Source: Nesterenkonia alkaliphila
Lineage (GTDB): Bacteria > Actinomycetota > Actinomycetes > Actinomycetales > Micrococcaceae
Assembly: GCF_009758175.1 (NCBI RefSeq)
Contig: NZ_WRPM01000064.1
Location: forward strand, 1-40,801
Direction of reading: 5' to 3'
Length of the DNA stretch: 40,801 nt
Shown here: positions 1 through 8,659 of the stretch, piece by piece
How the letters are laid out: the number at the start of each line of letters is the position of its first letter
How positions within the stretch are numbered: position 1 is the stretch's first letter
Notes under the pieces: model-generated
Told to the model about the DNA's origin: nothing
The model's database searches: none
Seen by the model: the letters and a program-made list of their open reading frames with translations, nothing else
Program-made: the position numbers and the translations under genes

Positions 1-357
1 GGGGCACTTACATCCCGATCAGCCTACCCGGTCCCGTTGGCACTCAAATGGATACCCCTTTTCCTATAAGCGGAAGATACCTCCCTGTTTTATGAAGACT
101 CTTGCTCCGTACCTGACGGCGCTCACATAGATACTCTCGGCGTACGCGATACCTTCTTTAGATTCCGCAGAGAGTTGTTTTCCCCAGTGATGTACCGGCC
201 GCGGCCTTGGCGATGAGCTCGGAAGGGCTGAGTCTTGAATTCTTCAAGCGTCACGGTGCTCTTAGTGCTTGTTCTGCTGCGCCAGACGCTGGCAAGCCGG
301 TCTCCTTCACCGGTGCTGTGCCAAACTGAGGGCGTGCCCTCAAATAGCGACCGCCCT
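1..357. other. Region without a recognised gene
   Basis: No open frame here has recognisable protein content, and I see no tRNA or rRNA signature. The first 230 bases look less GC-rich than the rest. A small palindrome, AGGGC-GT-GCCCT, lies at 329-340 just before the first gene. The frame of that gene stays open upstream to a TTG at 235 and would add a short hydrophobic stretch, but the recognisable fold begins only after 358. Confidence 0.4.
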
Positions 358-804
358 ATGGACGAGCCGGAAGAGATTGCTGACCGATTCGTCCAGGCGT
401 GGAACCGGACCGATGCCGCCGCTCTGGCGGGACTGTTCGCGCAGGATGCGGACTTCGTCAACGTCGTCGGGCTCTGGTGGGAGGACCGCGAGCGTATCCG
501 CCAGGCCCATGACTACGGGTTCCGCCGGATCTTCGGCGACTCAGAGATGAAGGTGCAGCGCACCAAGCTGCGCCGTCTGGGTGATTCCGCCGCCGTGGTG
601 CATCTCGAGTGGACTCTGTCCGGTCAGAGTCCGCAGAACGGCGGCGAACCGGGGGAGCGGCGGGGTATCTTCAGCTTCGTTCTGCATAAGAACGACGACG
701 CCTGGTTGGCCGTTTCTGCCCACAACACCGACAGGGTGCCCGGTTCCGAGACTCACATCGCAGGAGATAGCGGCATAGCACCGACCAGCTATCAGCAGAG
801 CTGA
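358..804 (+). CDS. SnoaL-like / DUF4440 (SgcJ/EcaC-type) protein
   Basis: This 148-residue protein looks like a small cone-shaped alpha+beta barrel of the SnoaL/NTF2-like superfamily, SgcJ/EcaC branch. The opening helix (AdRFVQAWNRTDAAALAGLF) followed by AQDADFVNVVG and a Trp-Trp-Glu segment is typical, as is the strand pair ending in a V.HLEWTL-like sequence near the middle. Family members include small enzymes, isomerases and proteins of unknown substrate, so no reaction is assigned. The ATG at 358 starts the recognisable fold; a GTG at 334 with a GAGG-like sequence just before it is a possible alternative. It converges on the DinB-like gene downstream with 14 bases between stop codons. Confidence 0.75.
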   Translation: MDEPEEIADRFVQAWNRTDAAALAGLFAQDADFVNVVGLWWEDRERIRQAHDYGFRRIFGDSEMKVQRTKLRRLGDSAAVVHLEWTLSGQSPQNGGEPGERRGIFSFVLHKNDDAWLAVSAHNTDRVPGSETHIAGDSGIAPTSYQQS

Positions 805-818
805 GGGACGATAGTCCT

Positions 819-1325
819 CTAGTGGCCGCCGAGGCAGTCGCGGGTGATCTCGGCCTGACCCAGGTGCTGGGCGATCTCCTCCAGTACGTGGAAGAGCACG
901 CCACGGCAGCTGGCTGTCCAGAAGTGATCCCGTCCCGGCGGCACGTGCACCGGGGCGGCGTCGAAATCTGTCTGTGTCACATCCTTCAGGAACAGCTCCC
1001 GTGTGCGTGCGGCCAGTTCTAAGGCCTCCGCAGCAGGCATTACTGCCTGGAACTCGGCCCTGCGGTCACGCGGCACCTCCATGCCCAGGTTTACTGTCGA
1101 AGACCACCGCCGCATCATCCCGCAGCAGTGCGTCACCAGCTGCACCACGGAGTTGCTGCCGTCAGCTGGAAGGGTGGCGTTCGCTTGCTCATCATCGAGC
1201 TGCCGGAGGACACCGAGCAGCTCATCAAATTTCTGCAGAATGAACTCCACGAGAATCTGGTCATCGGCAGTGAGCGCTGCGTCTGCCACGTCATGATCAG
1301 GTGCGTGTTCTCCATCAGGGGACAT
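819..1325 (-). CDS. DinB-like / DUF664 family protein
   Basis: A 168-residue protein of the DinB/YfiT four-helix superfamily, closest by eye to DUF664. An N-terminal helix with FDELLGVLRQLDDEQAN is followed by a conserved His segment (VVQLVTHCCGMMRRW), and the C-terminal helix reads VLEEIAQHLGQAEITRD. The three His positions of these segments usually make a divalent-metal site. Many actinobacterial members are thought to act as thiol-dependent transferases or hydrolases, but the substrate here is unknown. The ATG at 1325 has no strong ribosome-binding site. It runs in the same direction as the GyrI-like gene whose stop lies 42 bases upstream, so the two could share a transcript. Confidence 0.75.
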   Translation of the reverse strand: MSPDGEHAPDHDVADAALTADDQILVEFILQKFDELLGVLRQLDDEQANATLPADGSNSVVQLVTHCCGMMRRWSSTVNLGMEVPRDRRAEFQAVMPAAEALELAARTRELFLKDVTQTDFDAAPVHVPPGRDHFWTASCRGVLFHVLEEIAQHLGQAEITRDCLGGH

Positions 1326-1367
1326 AGCTCAAGAGTAGCGGAGCCCGTGTCGCTGCTCCCGAAGCCC

Positions 1368-2036
1368 TCAACTGGCGGCGGAGACTGGTTGCCTCAGCAG
1401 GGTGCGCAGTTTTGCGGGAGAGGTTCTGCGGGGATCGCTGAAATAGACCTCGTGGTGTTCGCCAGTCATACGCAGACCCTGGGCAGGGATGAACTCCTCA
1501 TGCATTCTGGCCAGGACGGGCCCCTCGTCGTCGAAGGCGCCGATATGCAGGGTCTGCACGCACCGGCCCTCCGCCAAGGTCTCCAGCCGAAGGTCTCCCA
1601 ATCTTGTGGGCCTACGTTTAGTGCCGACGCTCTGCACTGCGGCCTGGACCATAGTTGTCTCGACCCATTCAGGCACCATAAGCATCATCGTCCAGTTCCA
1701 CTGGGACTTATCGCGTGCGACGGTGAAAACATCCATATTCTCAGCCCACCACAGCCCCTCCAAGGGCGGGACCACATAGTCCCGGCCGAGTTCCTGCTGG
1801 CTGGCGAACTTCACCGAATATGCCACCGGGTAGAGCGCCTCGCGAGCCTGCGCGTAAGAAGTCGAGGTGTTCGGGTCGCCATGCCCATCCACCATGAGAT
1901 AGCGCATAGGCGGCACATCCACTACGCGGAACGCGCCCGGCTTGGCGCGGTAGCTGTCCAGGGACCGTTTGAAATCAACCTTTGGGCGCGGAGGCGAGCC
2001 GCCCGCGTCGTCGTGCCCACAACCGCTGCGCCCCAT
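1368..2036 (-). CDS. GyrI-like small-molecule-binding protein
   Basis: A 222-residue stand-alone GyrI-like (SOUL/AraC effector-binding) domain protein of the COG4832 type. Recognisable segments are the start of the fold (VDFKRSLDSYRAKPG), PPMRYLMVDGHGDPN, the YPVAYSVKFASQ helix and PLEGLWWAENMD with its conserved Trp pair. Proteins of this group bind small, often cationic, molecules; some hydrolyse cyclopropanoid or similar compounds, and no regulatory DNA-binding domain is present here. The first 18 residues are Gly/Pro-rich and may not be structured. The ATG at 2036 has AGGA eight bases upstream. The neighbouring gene at 2921-3787 fuses a related domain to an AraC head, so two versions of the same sensor fold sit within 2 kb. 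Confidence 0.8.
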   Translation of the reverse strand: MGRSGCGHDDAGGSPPRPKVDFKRSLDSYRAKPGAFRVVDVPPMRYLMVDGHGDPNTSTSYAQAREALYPVAYSVKFASQQELGRDYVVPPLEGLWWAENMDVFTVARDKSQWNWTMMLMVPEWVETTMVQAAVQSVGTKRRPTRLGDLRLETLAEGRCVQTLHIGAFDDEGPVLARMHEEFIPAQGLRMTGEHHEVYFSDPRRTSPAKLRTLLRQPVSAAS

Positions 2037-2110
2037 GGGGTGATCCTACCTACCGAGGAACAGCCGGTCTGTCCCTGCTGACCAGCCGTTGGGCGTGGCA
2101 GGATGGGATC

Positions 2111-2824
2111 ATGACTCACTCTGCCGCGATCTTTGACCTCGATGGGACACTGGTGGACCCAGCAGGTGCCATCACCGGCGGCATCGCCGCAGCACTGCGG
2201 GATCACGGGATCAGTGTGCCGGATGAGCAGATGCTGAAGAGCTTCATCGGCCCCCCGCTGGCGACCAGCCTGAAAGCACTGCCCGGGGTGACCGAGGAGC
2301 TGATTCCCAAGCTCATCGAGAACTACCGCGCCGGCTATATCCGCGAAGGCATGGCTGCCAGCAAGGTGTACCCGGGCATCGGCGAACTCCTCGGGAGGCT
2401 GCGGGACCAGGGGGTGGCGCTCGCAGTGGCCACCTCCAAGCCTGGGCCTCAGGCCAACCGGTTACTGCAGATTCAGGGGCTGAGCGGATTCTTTGACGCC
2501 GTTGCCGGATCCGACCCCGATGAGGTGATCCCGCATACCAGCAAGGGCCCCATCATCGCTGAGGCCCTGGGACAACTCGGTCTGAGCGCCGAGGACGGTG
2601 GCCGGTTGCCAGTGGTAATGATCGGTGACCGAAAATTCGACGTCGAAGGTGCTGCCCGCCACGGCATCTCCTGCATCGGCGTGGCTTGGGGATACGCCCC
2701 CGAGGGTGAACTTCAGGAAGCCGGTGCGGAGACAGTGGTGGCCTCCGCTGAGCAGCTCGACCAGGAGATCTCCCGCCTGCTGCCGCGCCTTTCCGCACGT
2801 CCCGCCGGGGCAGGGGCCCACTGA
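2111..2824 (+). CDS. HAD-superfamily phosphatase (Gph-like)
   Basis: A 237-residue haloacid dehalogenase-type hydrolase resembling phosphoglycolate phosphatase. Motif I is AIFDLDGTLVDP (nucleophile and acid/base Asp), motif II is the Thr-Ser of VATSKPG, Lys follows in motif III, and motif IV is VMIGDRKFDVEGA with the Mg-binding aspartates. A helical C1 cap lies between motif I and motif II (roughly residues 20-85). Such enzymes remove phosphate from small metabolites in the cytoplasm; the exact substrate cannot be read from sequence. The ATG at 2111 is preceded by an AGGATGGGAT-like ribosome-binding site and begins directly at the domain, so longer upstream extensions are rejected. The tail after residue 220 is Ala/Gly-rich. 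Confidence 0.85.
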   Translation: MTHSAAIFDLDGTLVDPAGAITGGIAAALRDHGISVPDEQMLKSFIGPPLATSLKALPGVTEELIPKLIENYRAGYIREGMAASKVYPGIGELLGRLRDQGVALAVATSKPGPQANRLLQIQGLSGFFDAVAGSDPDEVIPHTSKGPIIAEALGQLGLSAEDGGRLPVVMIGDRKFDVEGAARHGISCIGVAWGYAPEGELQEAGAETVVASAEQLDQEISRLLPRLSARPAGAGAH

Positions 2825-2920
2825 CCTAGTGTTCGCCGGCGCTACCCGATCAGATCGGACCGGAGAAGTCGGGCGCACCGGGTTGGCCGCGCGGGAGAGT
2901 TGATGGCGAAGGGAGCAGCC

Positions 2921-3787
2921 ATGATTGAGATCCTCAACCGCCTGGCCGATGAGATCGAGCATCATCTCAGGGATGAGATCGACCTCGAGGCCTTCGCCCG
3001 TACCTCTGGGACCACGGCCTACCACCTGCGCCGGATGTTCTCATCCCTGGCCGGTATGCCGGTCTCGGAGTACCTGCGGCGGCGCCGGATGACGGTAGCC
3101 GCAGCCGATGTCATCGGCAGCGAAGACCTGCTGACCATCGCAGTCCGCTATGGGTACGGGTCCACTGAAGCCTTCGGGCGTGCTCTCCGCGCAGTGCACG
3201 GCGTCAGTCACGGTGAGGTCCGCCGTCATGGTGGCCCCCTTCGCAGTCAACCACAACTCAGGTTTCGCCTGACCGTCGAAGGGAGCGCCCACATGGATGC
3301 CCGAATCACCGAACGCCCAGCCTTCCGCCTCATCGGCCACGCTGCTCGTGTGCCGCTGATCTACGAAGGCATCAACCCACATATTGCCGAACACGTAGCC
3401 TCCATCCCGAAGACCGAATACGCCCGACTCCACGAGATCAGCAACACCGAGCCCAATGGGCTGCTGCAAGTCAGCGACGACGTGGACCCTGACTACACCG
3501 AGGGCAGCCAACTGACCCATATGCAGGGTGTTGCGGTCACTGCGGACACTGCAGTACCAGAGGGACTTGACGCCATCGAGGTCGAGGCTGGTGCCTGGGC
3601 CGTGTTCCGGACCGCCGGAGAACACCCGGAAGTTCTGCAGGAGACAATGGCCGCCACGGCCACAGAATGGTTCCCCTCGAACCCCTGGCGGCTCCGGCCC
3701 GGCCCCTCCCTGGTGGCTTACCTCGAGTACTCGGAGGAAGCAGGCACCGCCACCTGCGATTACTGGCTGCCGGTGGAGCGAGTTTAG
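2921..3787 (+). CDS. AraC-type regulator with GyrI-like effector domain
   Basis: A 288-residue transcription factor. An AraC/XylS double helix-turn-helix occupies about residues 1-105 (FARTSGTTAYHLRRMFSSLA, then ITIAVRYGYGS-like second helix and EAFGRALRAVHG). A GyrI-like ligand-binding domain follows from about residue 120 (MDARITERPAFRLIGHAARV ... ending in a YLEYSEEA-like strand and Cys-Asp-Tyr). This is the Rob/BmrR-like arrangement that senses small, often toxic, molecules and activates resistance or efflux genes. The ATG at 2921 has AAGGGAG five bases upstream and is preferred over the TTG-ATG pair at 2900-2903. The target is unknown; the GyrI-like gene at 1368-2036 and the aldo/keto reductase at 3797-4732 are the nearest candidates. 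Confidence 0.85.
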   Translation: MIEILNRLADEIEHHLRDEIDLEAFARTSGTTAYHLRRMFSSLAGMPVSEYLRRRRMTVAAADVIGSEDLLTIAVRYGYGSTEAFGRALRAVHGVSHGEVRRHGGPLRSQPQLRFRLTVEGSAHMDARITERPAFRLIGHAARVPLIYEGINPHIAEHVASIPKTEYARLHEISNTEPNGLLQVSDDVDPDYTEGSQLTHMQGVAVTADTAVPEGLDAIEVEAGAWAVFRTAGEHPEVLQETMAATATEWFPSNPWRLRPGPSLVAYLEYSEEAGTATCDYWLPVERV

Positions 3788-3796
3788 GAGGCTCTG

Positions 3797-4732
3797 TTAG
3801 GGCACCGGGTGGCCGGCAGCCCGCAGCAGCTGGAACCACTCGGCCCGGCTGAGCCGAATATCAGCACCCTCGGCCGCCTCGCGGACCCGGGCGGGCTGGG
3901 TAGTGCCCAGCACCACCTGGATATCCGCGGGGTGGCGGGTGATCCAGGCTGTGGCAATACCGGTTGGGGTTACTCCGTGGGTCTCAGCCAGCGACTCCAG
4001 CACTGCATTGAGCTCCGGGTATTCCGGGTTCCCGATGAAGACCCCGGTGGGGGACTGGTAGGGCGACCATGCCTGCAGGGCGATCCCGTTCATCCGGCAA
4101 TATTCCACCACTCCTGCCCCGTCCGGGGAGATATGCGGTGCCGCGCCCAGCGTATTGGCCAGCAGCCCCTCAGTGAGGATGGCAGCATGCGGCAGCGAGA
4201 GCTGCACCTGGTTAACCGTCAGCGGCTGGTCCAGGTTCCGGTGCAGCAGCTCCATCTGGGCCGGTGTGTGATTGGAGACCCCAAAATGCCGCACCTTCCC
4301 CGCTGAATGCAGCTGGTTGAAAGCCCGGGCCACTTCCTCCGGCTCCACCAGCGGGTCCGGACGGTGCAGCAGCAGGACATCCACGTAGTCGGTGCCCAGC
4401 GCTCGCAGGGAACCTTCCACCGAGGAGATGATGTGCTCGTAGGAGAAGTCGTAGCGGGGGCCATCCTTGACGATGCCGACCTTGGTCTGAATAGTCAGCT
4501 GCTCCCGTTCGGCTGGGCTGAGCTGCATGGCCTGGGCGAACCGGCGCTCGCATTCGTGCACGCTCAGACCCGGGGAGTAGATATCGGCGTGGTCCACATA
4601 GTTCACCCCAGCCTCCAGCGCGGCACCGACCAGGGCACGGATCTCATCATCGGTCCGCTCGGCAATCCGCATCATCCCCAGGATCACCTGCGGGGCGCTC
4701 AACCCGGCTGCGGGCATCTGAATATGTCGCAC
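3797..4732 (-). CDS. Aldo/keto reductase (YdhF-like)
   Basis: A 311-residue NADP(H)-dependent oxidoreductase with a TIM-barrel fold. The catalytic tetrad is visible: Asp47 and Tyr52 in DHADIY, Lys84 in IQTKVGI and His123 in LLLHRPDP. The late segment VVLGTTQPARVREAAEG is the cofactor-phosphate loop region. By overall pattern it resembles the YdhF branch, whose physiological carbonyl substrates are unclear. It starts with GTG at 4732 by my reading; an ATG at 4717 is the alternative and would drop the first five residues. No strong ribosome-binding site precedes either. Its 3' end converges on the AraC-type gene with nine bases between stop codons. Confidence 0.88.
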   Translation of the reverse strand: MRHIQMPAAGLSAPQVILGMMRIAERTDDEIRALVGAALEAGVNYVDHADIYSPGLSVHECERRFAQAMQLSPAEREQLTIQTKVGIVKDGPRYDFSYEHIISSVEGSLRALGTDYVDVLLLHRPDPLVEPEEVARAFNQLHSAGKVRHFGVSNHTPAQMELLHRNLDQPLTVNQVQLSLPHAAILTEGLLANTLGAAPHISPDGAGVVEYCRMNGIALQAWSPYQSPTGVFIGNPEYPELNAVLESLAETHGVTPTGIATAWITRHPADIQVVLGTTQPARVREAAEGADIRLSRAEWFQLLRAAGHPVP

Positions 4733-4785
4733 TTGTTCACTCTACTGCGGCAGCAGACGCAGGCTGGCTTCCGGCTTGGGTTCCA

Positions 4786-4827
4786 TGGGACTCCTGGTCA
4801 TACAGAGAGATGCCCCCTGGAGTCCCA
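4786..4827. repeat. Nine-base inverted repeat upstream of the aldo/keto reductase gene
   Basis: TGGGACTCC at 4786-4794 and GGAGTCCCA at 4819-4827 form a perfect inverted repeat with a 24-base loop. It lies 54-95 bases upstream of the reductase start, after the YwaF-type gene. It could be a terminator for the upstream gene or an operator; there is no T-run. Confidence 0.3.
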
Positions 4828-4884
4828 GCCAAAGTTGCAGCACGGCGCTCCTCAGCGCTGAATCTGCAACATTCGTTGGGAGTA

Positions 4885-5694
4885 CTATGCGGCGGGTTCG
4901 GCAGATCCTGATGAATGTTGCGCGGGAGCACGGTGGGGCCCGGTGGTCGGTGTCTCGCCGCCGGATCGAGCCTGGATGCGGCGAGTGAAACCGAAGCGAT
5001 CCGCCCGTGCAGTGTTCTCACGCTGGCGTGGGGTTTCCCAGGGCCAGGTCATCAACCCCCAGCCCAGAACCATCAGGCCAGCCACCGAGACCAAGTACAG
5101 GGGCCAGGGACCGAGAACATCGAGCAGCGAGGAGCCCTCAGGTCCGCCGCTGACATAGCTGTAGGTGGTACCCAGCCGACTGTTGACCACCATGGCGACG
5201 CCGCCCCACAGCCCAGTTGCTGCCAGGGTCAGGGCATAACCGCGCCAGGTGGGCCGGTACCCCAGGCCCCAGACCAGCACCGCAGGGACAATCAGTGCTG
5301 CCCCGTGGAGGAGCCAGTACATCAGGTACTCCAGGTGCTCCACCTGCCGGTAATTCAAATCCGGGGTGAGCACCGACTGCAGGTTCAGCGTGAACCCCCA
5401 GTAGTAGAGCACCGCCACGGCCCAGCCGGGACGTGCAATGAGCGAGATGGCGGTCAGGAGGCGGATGGCGTCGGAGAAGTGGAACGGCAGGGACTCATGG
5501 AGCAGAAAGTTCATCGGCAGCAGACCCCAGAGAGTCCAGGCCACTGAGACTGTCAGCAGCACCCAGCCGCAGCGCCGCAGCCACCGCTCAGCAGCATGGA
5601 CATCCTCGCAGCGGCGTACCAGGATCACACTGGCTACCAGCACTGCAGCAATCACTGCCGCTGCAGCACCGTGTTCCAGTCCGTACTGAGGCAT
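4885..5694 (-). CDS. TIGR02206 / YwaF-type integral membrane protein
   Basis: A protein of about 269 residues with six or seven predicted membrane helices. The family signature is visible in LPFHFSDAIRLLTAISLIAR and in the YYWGFTLNLQSVLTPDLNY segment, followed by a membrane helix near LMYWLLHGAALIVPAVLVW. The function of this family is unknown. I prefer the ATG at 5694, which has GGTGAGG eight bases upstream; an in-frame ATG at 5730 would add twelve residues. The last 55 residues (after PWETPRQRE) are hydrophilic, rich in Arg, Thr and Ser, and look like an unstructured cytoplasmic tail longer than usual for the family. Confidence 0.8.
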   Translation of the reverse strand: MPQYGLEHGAAAAVIAAVLVASVILVRRCEDVHAAERWLRRCGWVLLTVSVAWTLWGLLPMNFLLHESLPFHFSDAIRLLTAISLIARPGWAVAVLYYWGFTLNLQSVLTPDLNYRQVEHLEYLMYWLLHGAALIVPAVLVWGLGYRPTWRGYALTLAATGLWGGVAMVVNSRLGTTYSYVSGGPEGSSLLDVLGPWPLYLVSVAGLMVLGWGLMTWPWETPRQRENTARADRFGFTRRIQARSGGETPTTGPHRAPAQHSSGSAEPAA

Positions 5695-5770
5695 CCGCCA
5701 GGCCTCACCCTGCTCCACGAGCTGAAGCATACCGGCATCGGCTCACCTGCTGCGGTAGGCGCAGCAGTGA

Positions 5771-6448
5771 TCAGTCAAGGTAGAAGTATTTGTCCGAGGG
5801 CGGCGGCACGAACTCGCGCAGCCCGGCGCTGACCTTGCCGCCGATCGCCTTACTCCAGCTGCCGTAGTGGTTGCGCACCGCAGGTCCTGAGGGCAGATTG
5901 GTCCGGCCCTTGCTGAGGTGGTACTTCCGCCACTCCAGATAGTTGTCGTATTTGGTGGCGAATCCGGCCTCTTTGGCGTCGCGCTTATAGTCCTCAATAG
6001 CGATGTCGAACTGTTCTGGAGTGAAAGTCGCCACCCCGAATCCTTTGGGCCGCTGCCGGGCGCTGGTGGCCAGCCCGGCCGAGTTCAGCGCCTCATTCCA
6101 GGAGCCGCCTGCCCGCTTCAACAGGGTGATAGTGCCCACCGGCCAGACCCGCCTGCCCTTGCTGGAGACGATGCCGTGATCAGCGATGAACTTCTTACGC
6201 AGCTCGGTGTACACATTAGCCGAGATCGTCGCAGACGGGTCCTGCTCCAGCCTCTGCTGCCCGGCCCGGACGCCGGCCAGCACCTGCGGAACCAACTCCG
6301 GGGTACCTTGATCCTCCAGCAGGCCGGTCACCTGCTCAACCATCTCTGCCGGCAATTCCGAGCCGCCGGAATCGGGGTCACGGCCATGCCCCAGGGCATA
6401 GAGCAGACTGGCAGTCAGAGCAGACTCAGGAAACAGCGGTGCGGCCAT
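5771..6448 (-). CDS. Homing-endonuclease-associated-repeat-like protein
   Basis: A 225-residue hypothetical protein. Two segments resemble the homing endonuclease associated repeat: one ends in TITLLKRAGGSWNEALNSAG (about residues 110-130), the second ends in AVRNHYGSWSKAIGG (about residues 195-210). In that family the Gly-Ser-Trp turn follows a short DNA-binding helical unit and is usually linked to an HNH or LAGLIDADG nuclease or to a regulator. No nuclease motif is visible here, and the N-terminal 70 residues are an unassigned helical region. A TAGAAT-like -10 element seven bases before the ATG at 6448 suggests a leaderless transcript, but the gene also follows the GNAT gene by only five bases. 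Function unknown; family assignment is by eye. Confidence 0.55.
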   Translation of the reverse strand: MAAPLFPESALTASLLYALGHGRDPDSGGSELPAEMVEQVTGLLEDQGTPELVPQVLAGVRAGQQRLEQDPSATISANVYTELRKKFIADHGIVSSKGRRVWPVGTITLLKRAGGSWNEALNSAGLATSARQRPKGFGVATFTPEQFDIAIEDYKRDAKEAGFATKYDNYLEWRKYHLSKGRTNLPSGPAVRNHYGSWSKAIGGKVSAGLREFVPPPSDKYFYLD

Positions 6449-6453
6449 GTGAT

Positions 6454-6984
6454 CTATTCTACCTTGGAGAGGGGAAGTGGGTGGGTCTGCGGCAGCGGAT
6501 CTGTGGCCAGCCTGCCGTAGGTCAGCACATCCACGCGCTCGCCGCCGACAAGAAACTTCTTCCGCTCGGTGCCCTCATGGCGGAACCCTGCCGCCTGCGC
6601 CACTGCACCGGATGCCGGATTGTTCACCCGGTGGCCCAGCTCCAGGCGTTCGAATCCGCCTGAGCTCAGTGCCCAGTTGGCCACCGTGGCAGCAGCACGG
6701 GCCGTCAGCCCATACCCGCGGAACTGCGGGTGCATCCAATAGAAGAACCAGCCCAGCCGGTGCGCCGAGGCGCCGTTGATTCCAACGACGCCGCCGCACT
6801 GGGAGTCCAACTCCACGGCAAACCCGTGATTGCCCTCGTTAGGGTCGGTGATGAAGTCGATGTAGTTCTGGGCCGAGTCCAGGTCCGTGACATCGCCTTG
6901 CCGGAGCATTTCTGGATCAGCGGTGAACCCGGCCAGCACATCCGCGGCATCTTTGCGGCTCAACCGCTTCACCACTGCATGCAT
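6454..6984 (-). CDS. GNAT family N-acetyltransferase (RimJ/RimL-like)
   Basis: A 176-residue acetyltransferase of the GNAT fold. Family features are the substrate-side segment FTADPEMLRQGDVTDLDSA, the central strand around GVVGINGAS, and the acetyl-CoA pyrophosphate loop reading PQFRGYGLTARAAATVANWA, followed by ERLELGHRVNNPASGAVAQA. Together these place it near the RimJ/RimL group that acetylates protein N-termini or small amines, but the acceptor is unknown. I chose the ATG at 6984, where the domain begins; ATG 7014 is an in-frame alternative. Neither has a clear ribosome-binding site, so coupling to the serine deaminase gene (stop at 7040) is possible. Confidence 0.82.
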   Translation of the reverse strand: MHAVVKRLSRKDAADVLAGFTADPEMLRQGDVTDLDSAQNYIDFITDPNEGNHGFAVELDSQCGGVVGINGASAHRLGWFFYWMHPQFRGYGLTARAAATVANWALSSGGFERLELGHRVNNPASGAVAQAAGFRHEGTERKKFLVGGERVDVLTYGRLATDPLPQTHPLPLSKVE

Positions 6985-7039
6985 ACGTTCAGCGTACTTG
7001 GGTGAGGCGCGCATGAAACGATGTGCAGACTTCAAAAAC

Positions 7040-8500
7040 TCAGCATTCCACCACATTGACTGCCAGGCCGCCCAGGGCAGTCTCCTTGTACTTATGGGAC
7101 ATGTCCTTGCCGGTCTCGCGCATGGTGGCAATGACCTCGTCCAGGGTGACCCGATGCTCGCCGTCGCCCATCAGCGCCATCCGCGCGGCATTGACCGCTT
7201 TGGTGGCTGCGATCGCATTGCGCTCAATACAGGGCACCTGCACCAATCCGGAAATCGGGTCACAGGTCAGCCCCAGATTGTGCTCCATGGCGATCTCCGC
7301 GGCATTCTCCACCTGGGCCGGAGTCCCGCCGAGGACCTCACAGAGACCCGCTGCGGCCATCGAGGAAGCCGAGCCGACCTCCCCCTGACAGCCCACCTCC
7401 GCCCCAGAGATCGAGGCCTGCTCCTTATACAGCACCCCGATGGCCGCGGAAGTGAGCAAATAGGAGGTCACGATCCGGCGCAGATCAGTCTTCTGGGCGA
7501 AGCTGGAACCGGGGCCGTAGTGCGTGGCGTAGAAACCCACCGCCGGGATGATTCCGGCTGCCCCATTGGTAGGTGCAGTCACTACCCGGCCCCCGGAGGC
7601 ATTCTCCTCATTGACCGCCAGCGCCACCAGGTTCACCCACTCCTGCCAATAGGCATGAGAGCGGTCGGGGTCATCGGCCCACATCTTGGCATGCCAGGCA
7701 GGGGCACGACGCCGCACCTTCAGCCCGCCCGGCAACGGCCCCTCCCGCTTCAGGGCAGAGTCCTTACACGCTTCCATCACTTCCCAGAGGTGCCAGATGC
7801 CGGCCAACACCTCAGACTCGGGCCGGCGGGCCGTCTCATTGGCCAGCATGATCTCCGAGACCGGCAGACCGGTGGCCGCACAATGGTCCATCAGTTCCGC
7901 CGAGGTGCGGAACGGGTAGGGGATCTGCGCATCAGCAGCATTGAGCTCAGCCTCTGGGTCGTCGCTGTCTGCCACCACGAACCCACCGCCCACCGAATAG
8001 TAGGTTTCCTCGGCCAAGAGCTCATTAGCAGCATCCACTGCGCGCAGAACCATTGCATTGGAATGCCGTTCCAGATGGGTCAGTGGCCGCTGGATGAAAT
8101 CAGCTACCCGCAGGGTTATATCCCGGCGGCGCCCCAGTTGGGCTGCAACCTGTACCGTGCCGGAGGCCTCAATGGCTGCTTTGCGCTCATCGACATCCTC
8201 AGGCTGGATCTCTTCAGGAGCCCAGCCCTCCAGCCCCAATAGAATCGCGTCAAAGGTGCCATGCCCGGCGCCGGTGGCGGAGAGTGAGCCGAACAGCTCC
8301 ACTTGAATCCCGGCTAGCCGGTCGATTGGTGCTGAGCGGGCAACTGCGGAGCCGCCAGTGCCAGCGGTGCCTGGGGCGGCGTCGTCATCTGCCACCAGGT
8401 GTTCGGCAACGAACCGCCGTGCGGCACGCATCGGCCCTACAGTGTGCGAGGAGGAGGGCCCCACGCCCACGCTGAACAGGTCAAACACGCTGATAGCCAT
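7040..8500 (-). CDS. sdaA: L-serine ammonia-lyase, iron-sulfur type, single chain
   Basis: A 486-residue cytoplasmic enzyme that deaminates L-serine to pyruvate and ammonia. The beta domain opens the protein ([20 protein letters not shown], the substrate Ser-Ser-Ser-His loop). The alpha domain carries the three cysteines expected to hold the [4Fe-4S] cluster, Cys371, Cys413 and Cys424; their spacing of 42 and 11 matches the known single-chain bacterial enzymes. The C-terminal region is complete. The ATG at 8500 gives the standard N-terminus; upstream in-frame ATGs lack family similarity. A leader of about 200 bases with two perfect hairpins separates it from the M20 gene, suggesting leader control. 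It feeds pyruvate metabolism. Confidence 0.95.
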   Translation of the reverse strand: MAISVFDLFSVGVGPSSSHTVGPMRAARRFVAEHLVADDDAAPGTAGTGGSAVARSAPIDRLAGIQVELFGSLSATGAGHGTFDAILLGLEGWAPEEIQPEDVDERKAAIEASGTVQVAAQLGRRRDITLRVADFIQRPLTHLERHSNAMVLRAVDAANELLAEETYYSVGGGFVVADSDDPEAELNAADAQIPYPFRTSAELMDHCAATGLPVSEIMLANETARRPESEVLAGIWHLWEVMEACKDSALKREGPLPGGLKVRRRAPAWHAKMWADDPDRSHAYWQEWVNLVALAVNEENASGGRVVTAPTNGAAGIIPAVGFYATHYGPGSSFAQKTDLRRIVTSYLLTSAAIGVLYKEQASISGAEVGCQGEVGSASSMAAAGLCEVLGGTPAQVENAAEIAMEHNLGLTCDPISGLVQVPCIERNAIAATKAVNAARMALMGDGEHRVTLDEVIATMRETGKDMSHKYKETALGGLAVNVVEC

Positions 8501-8513
8501 CGGCTTCAGCTTA

Positions 8514-8554
8514 CGCGGCCCTTCAGCACTGGGAAGAACTGTATGCGGGCCGCG
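8514..8554 (-). promoter_or_regulatory. Leader hairpin next to the sdaA start
   Basis: CGCGGCCC (8514-8521) and GGGCCGCG (8547-8554) form a perfect eight-base GC stem with a 25-base loop. Its base is 13 bases from the sdaA start codon, so in the mRNA it would border or cover the ribosome-binding region. No known riboswitch consensus was recognised. Confidence 0.4.
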
Positions 8555-8619
8555 GTGAACAACGAGTGCCGCCATGTTCTGCAGCAGGTGAAAACTCGGA
8601 GGAGGGACCGTTAACGGGA

Positions 8620-8659
8620 GACGCGTGCAGAAACAGTGAGGAGGGTCTCTGCACGCGTC
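8620..8659 (-). terminator. Twelve-base-pair hairpin between the M20 gene and sdaA
   Basis: GACGCGTGCAGA (8620-8631) and TCTGCACGCGTC (8648-8659) are perfect inverted copies with a 16-base loop, 40 bases downstream of the M20 stop and 120 bases upstream of sdaA. A ten-base palindrome, CCGTTAACGG, follows at 8608-8617. There is no U-run, so this may be a terminator, an attenuator or part of a folded sdaA leader. Confidence 0.45.

Noticed and set aside
235-357. In-frame extension of the first gene with a hydrophobic, signal-like start (TTG at 235)
   Set aside because: The SnoaL-like fold begins at 358 and family members are cytoplasmic; the stretch looks like chance open frame.
4740-4790. Fourteen-codon leader peptide (ATG at 4786) before the aldo/keto reductase
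   Set aside because: No ribosome-binding site and no informative codon run; chance is sufficient.
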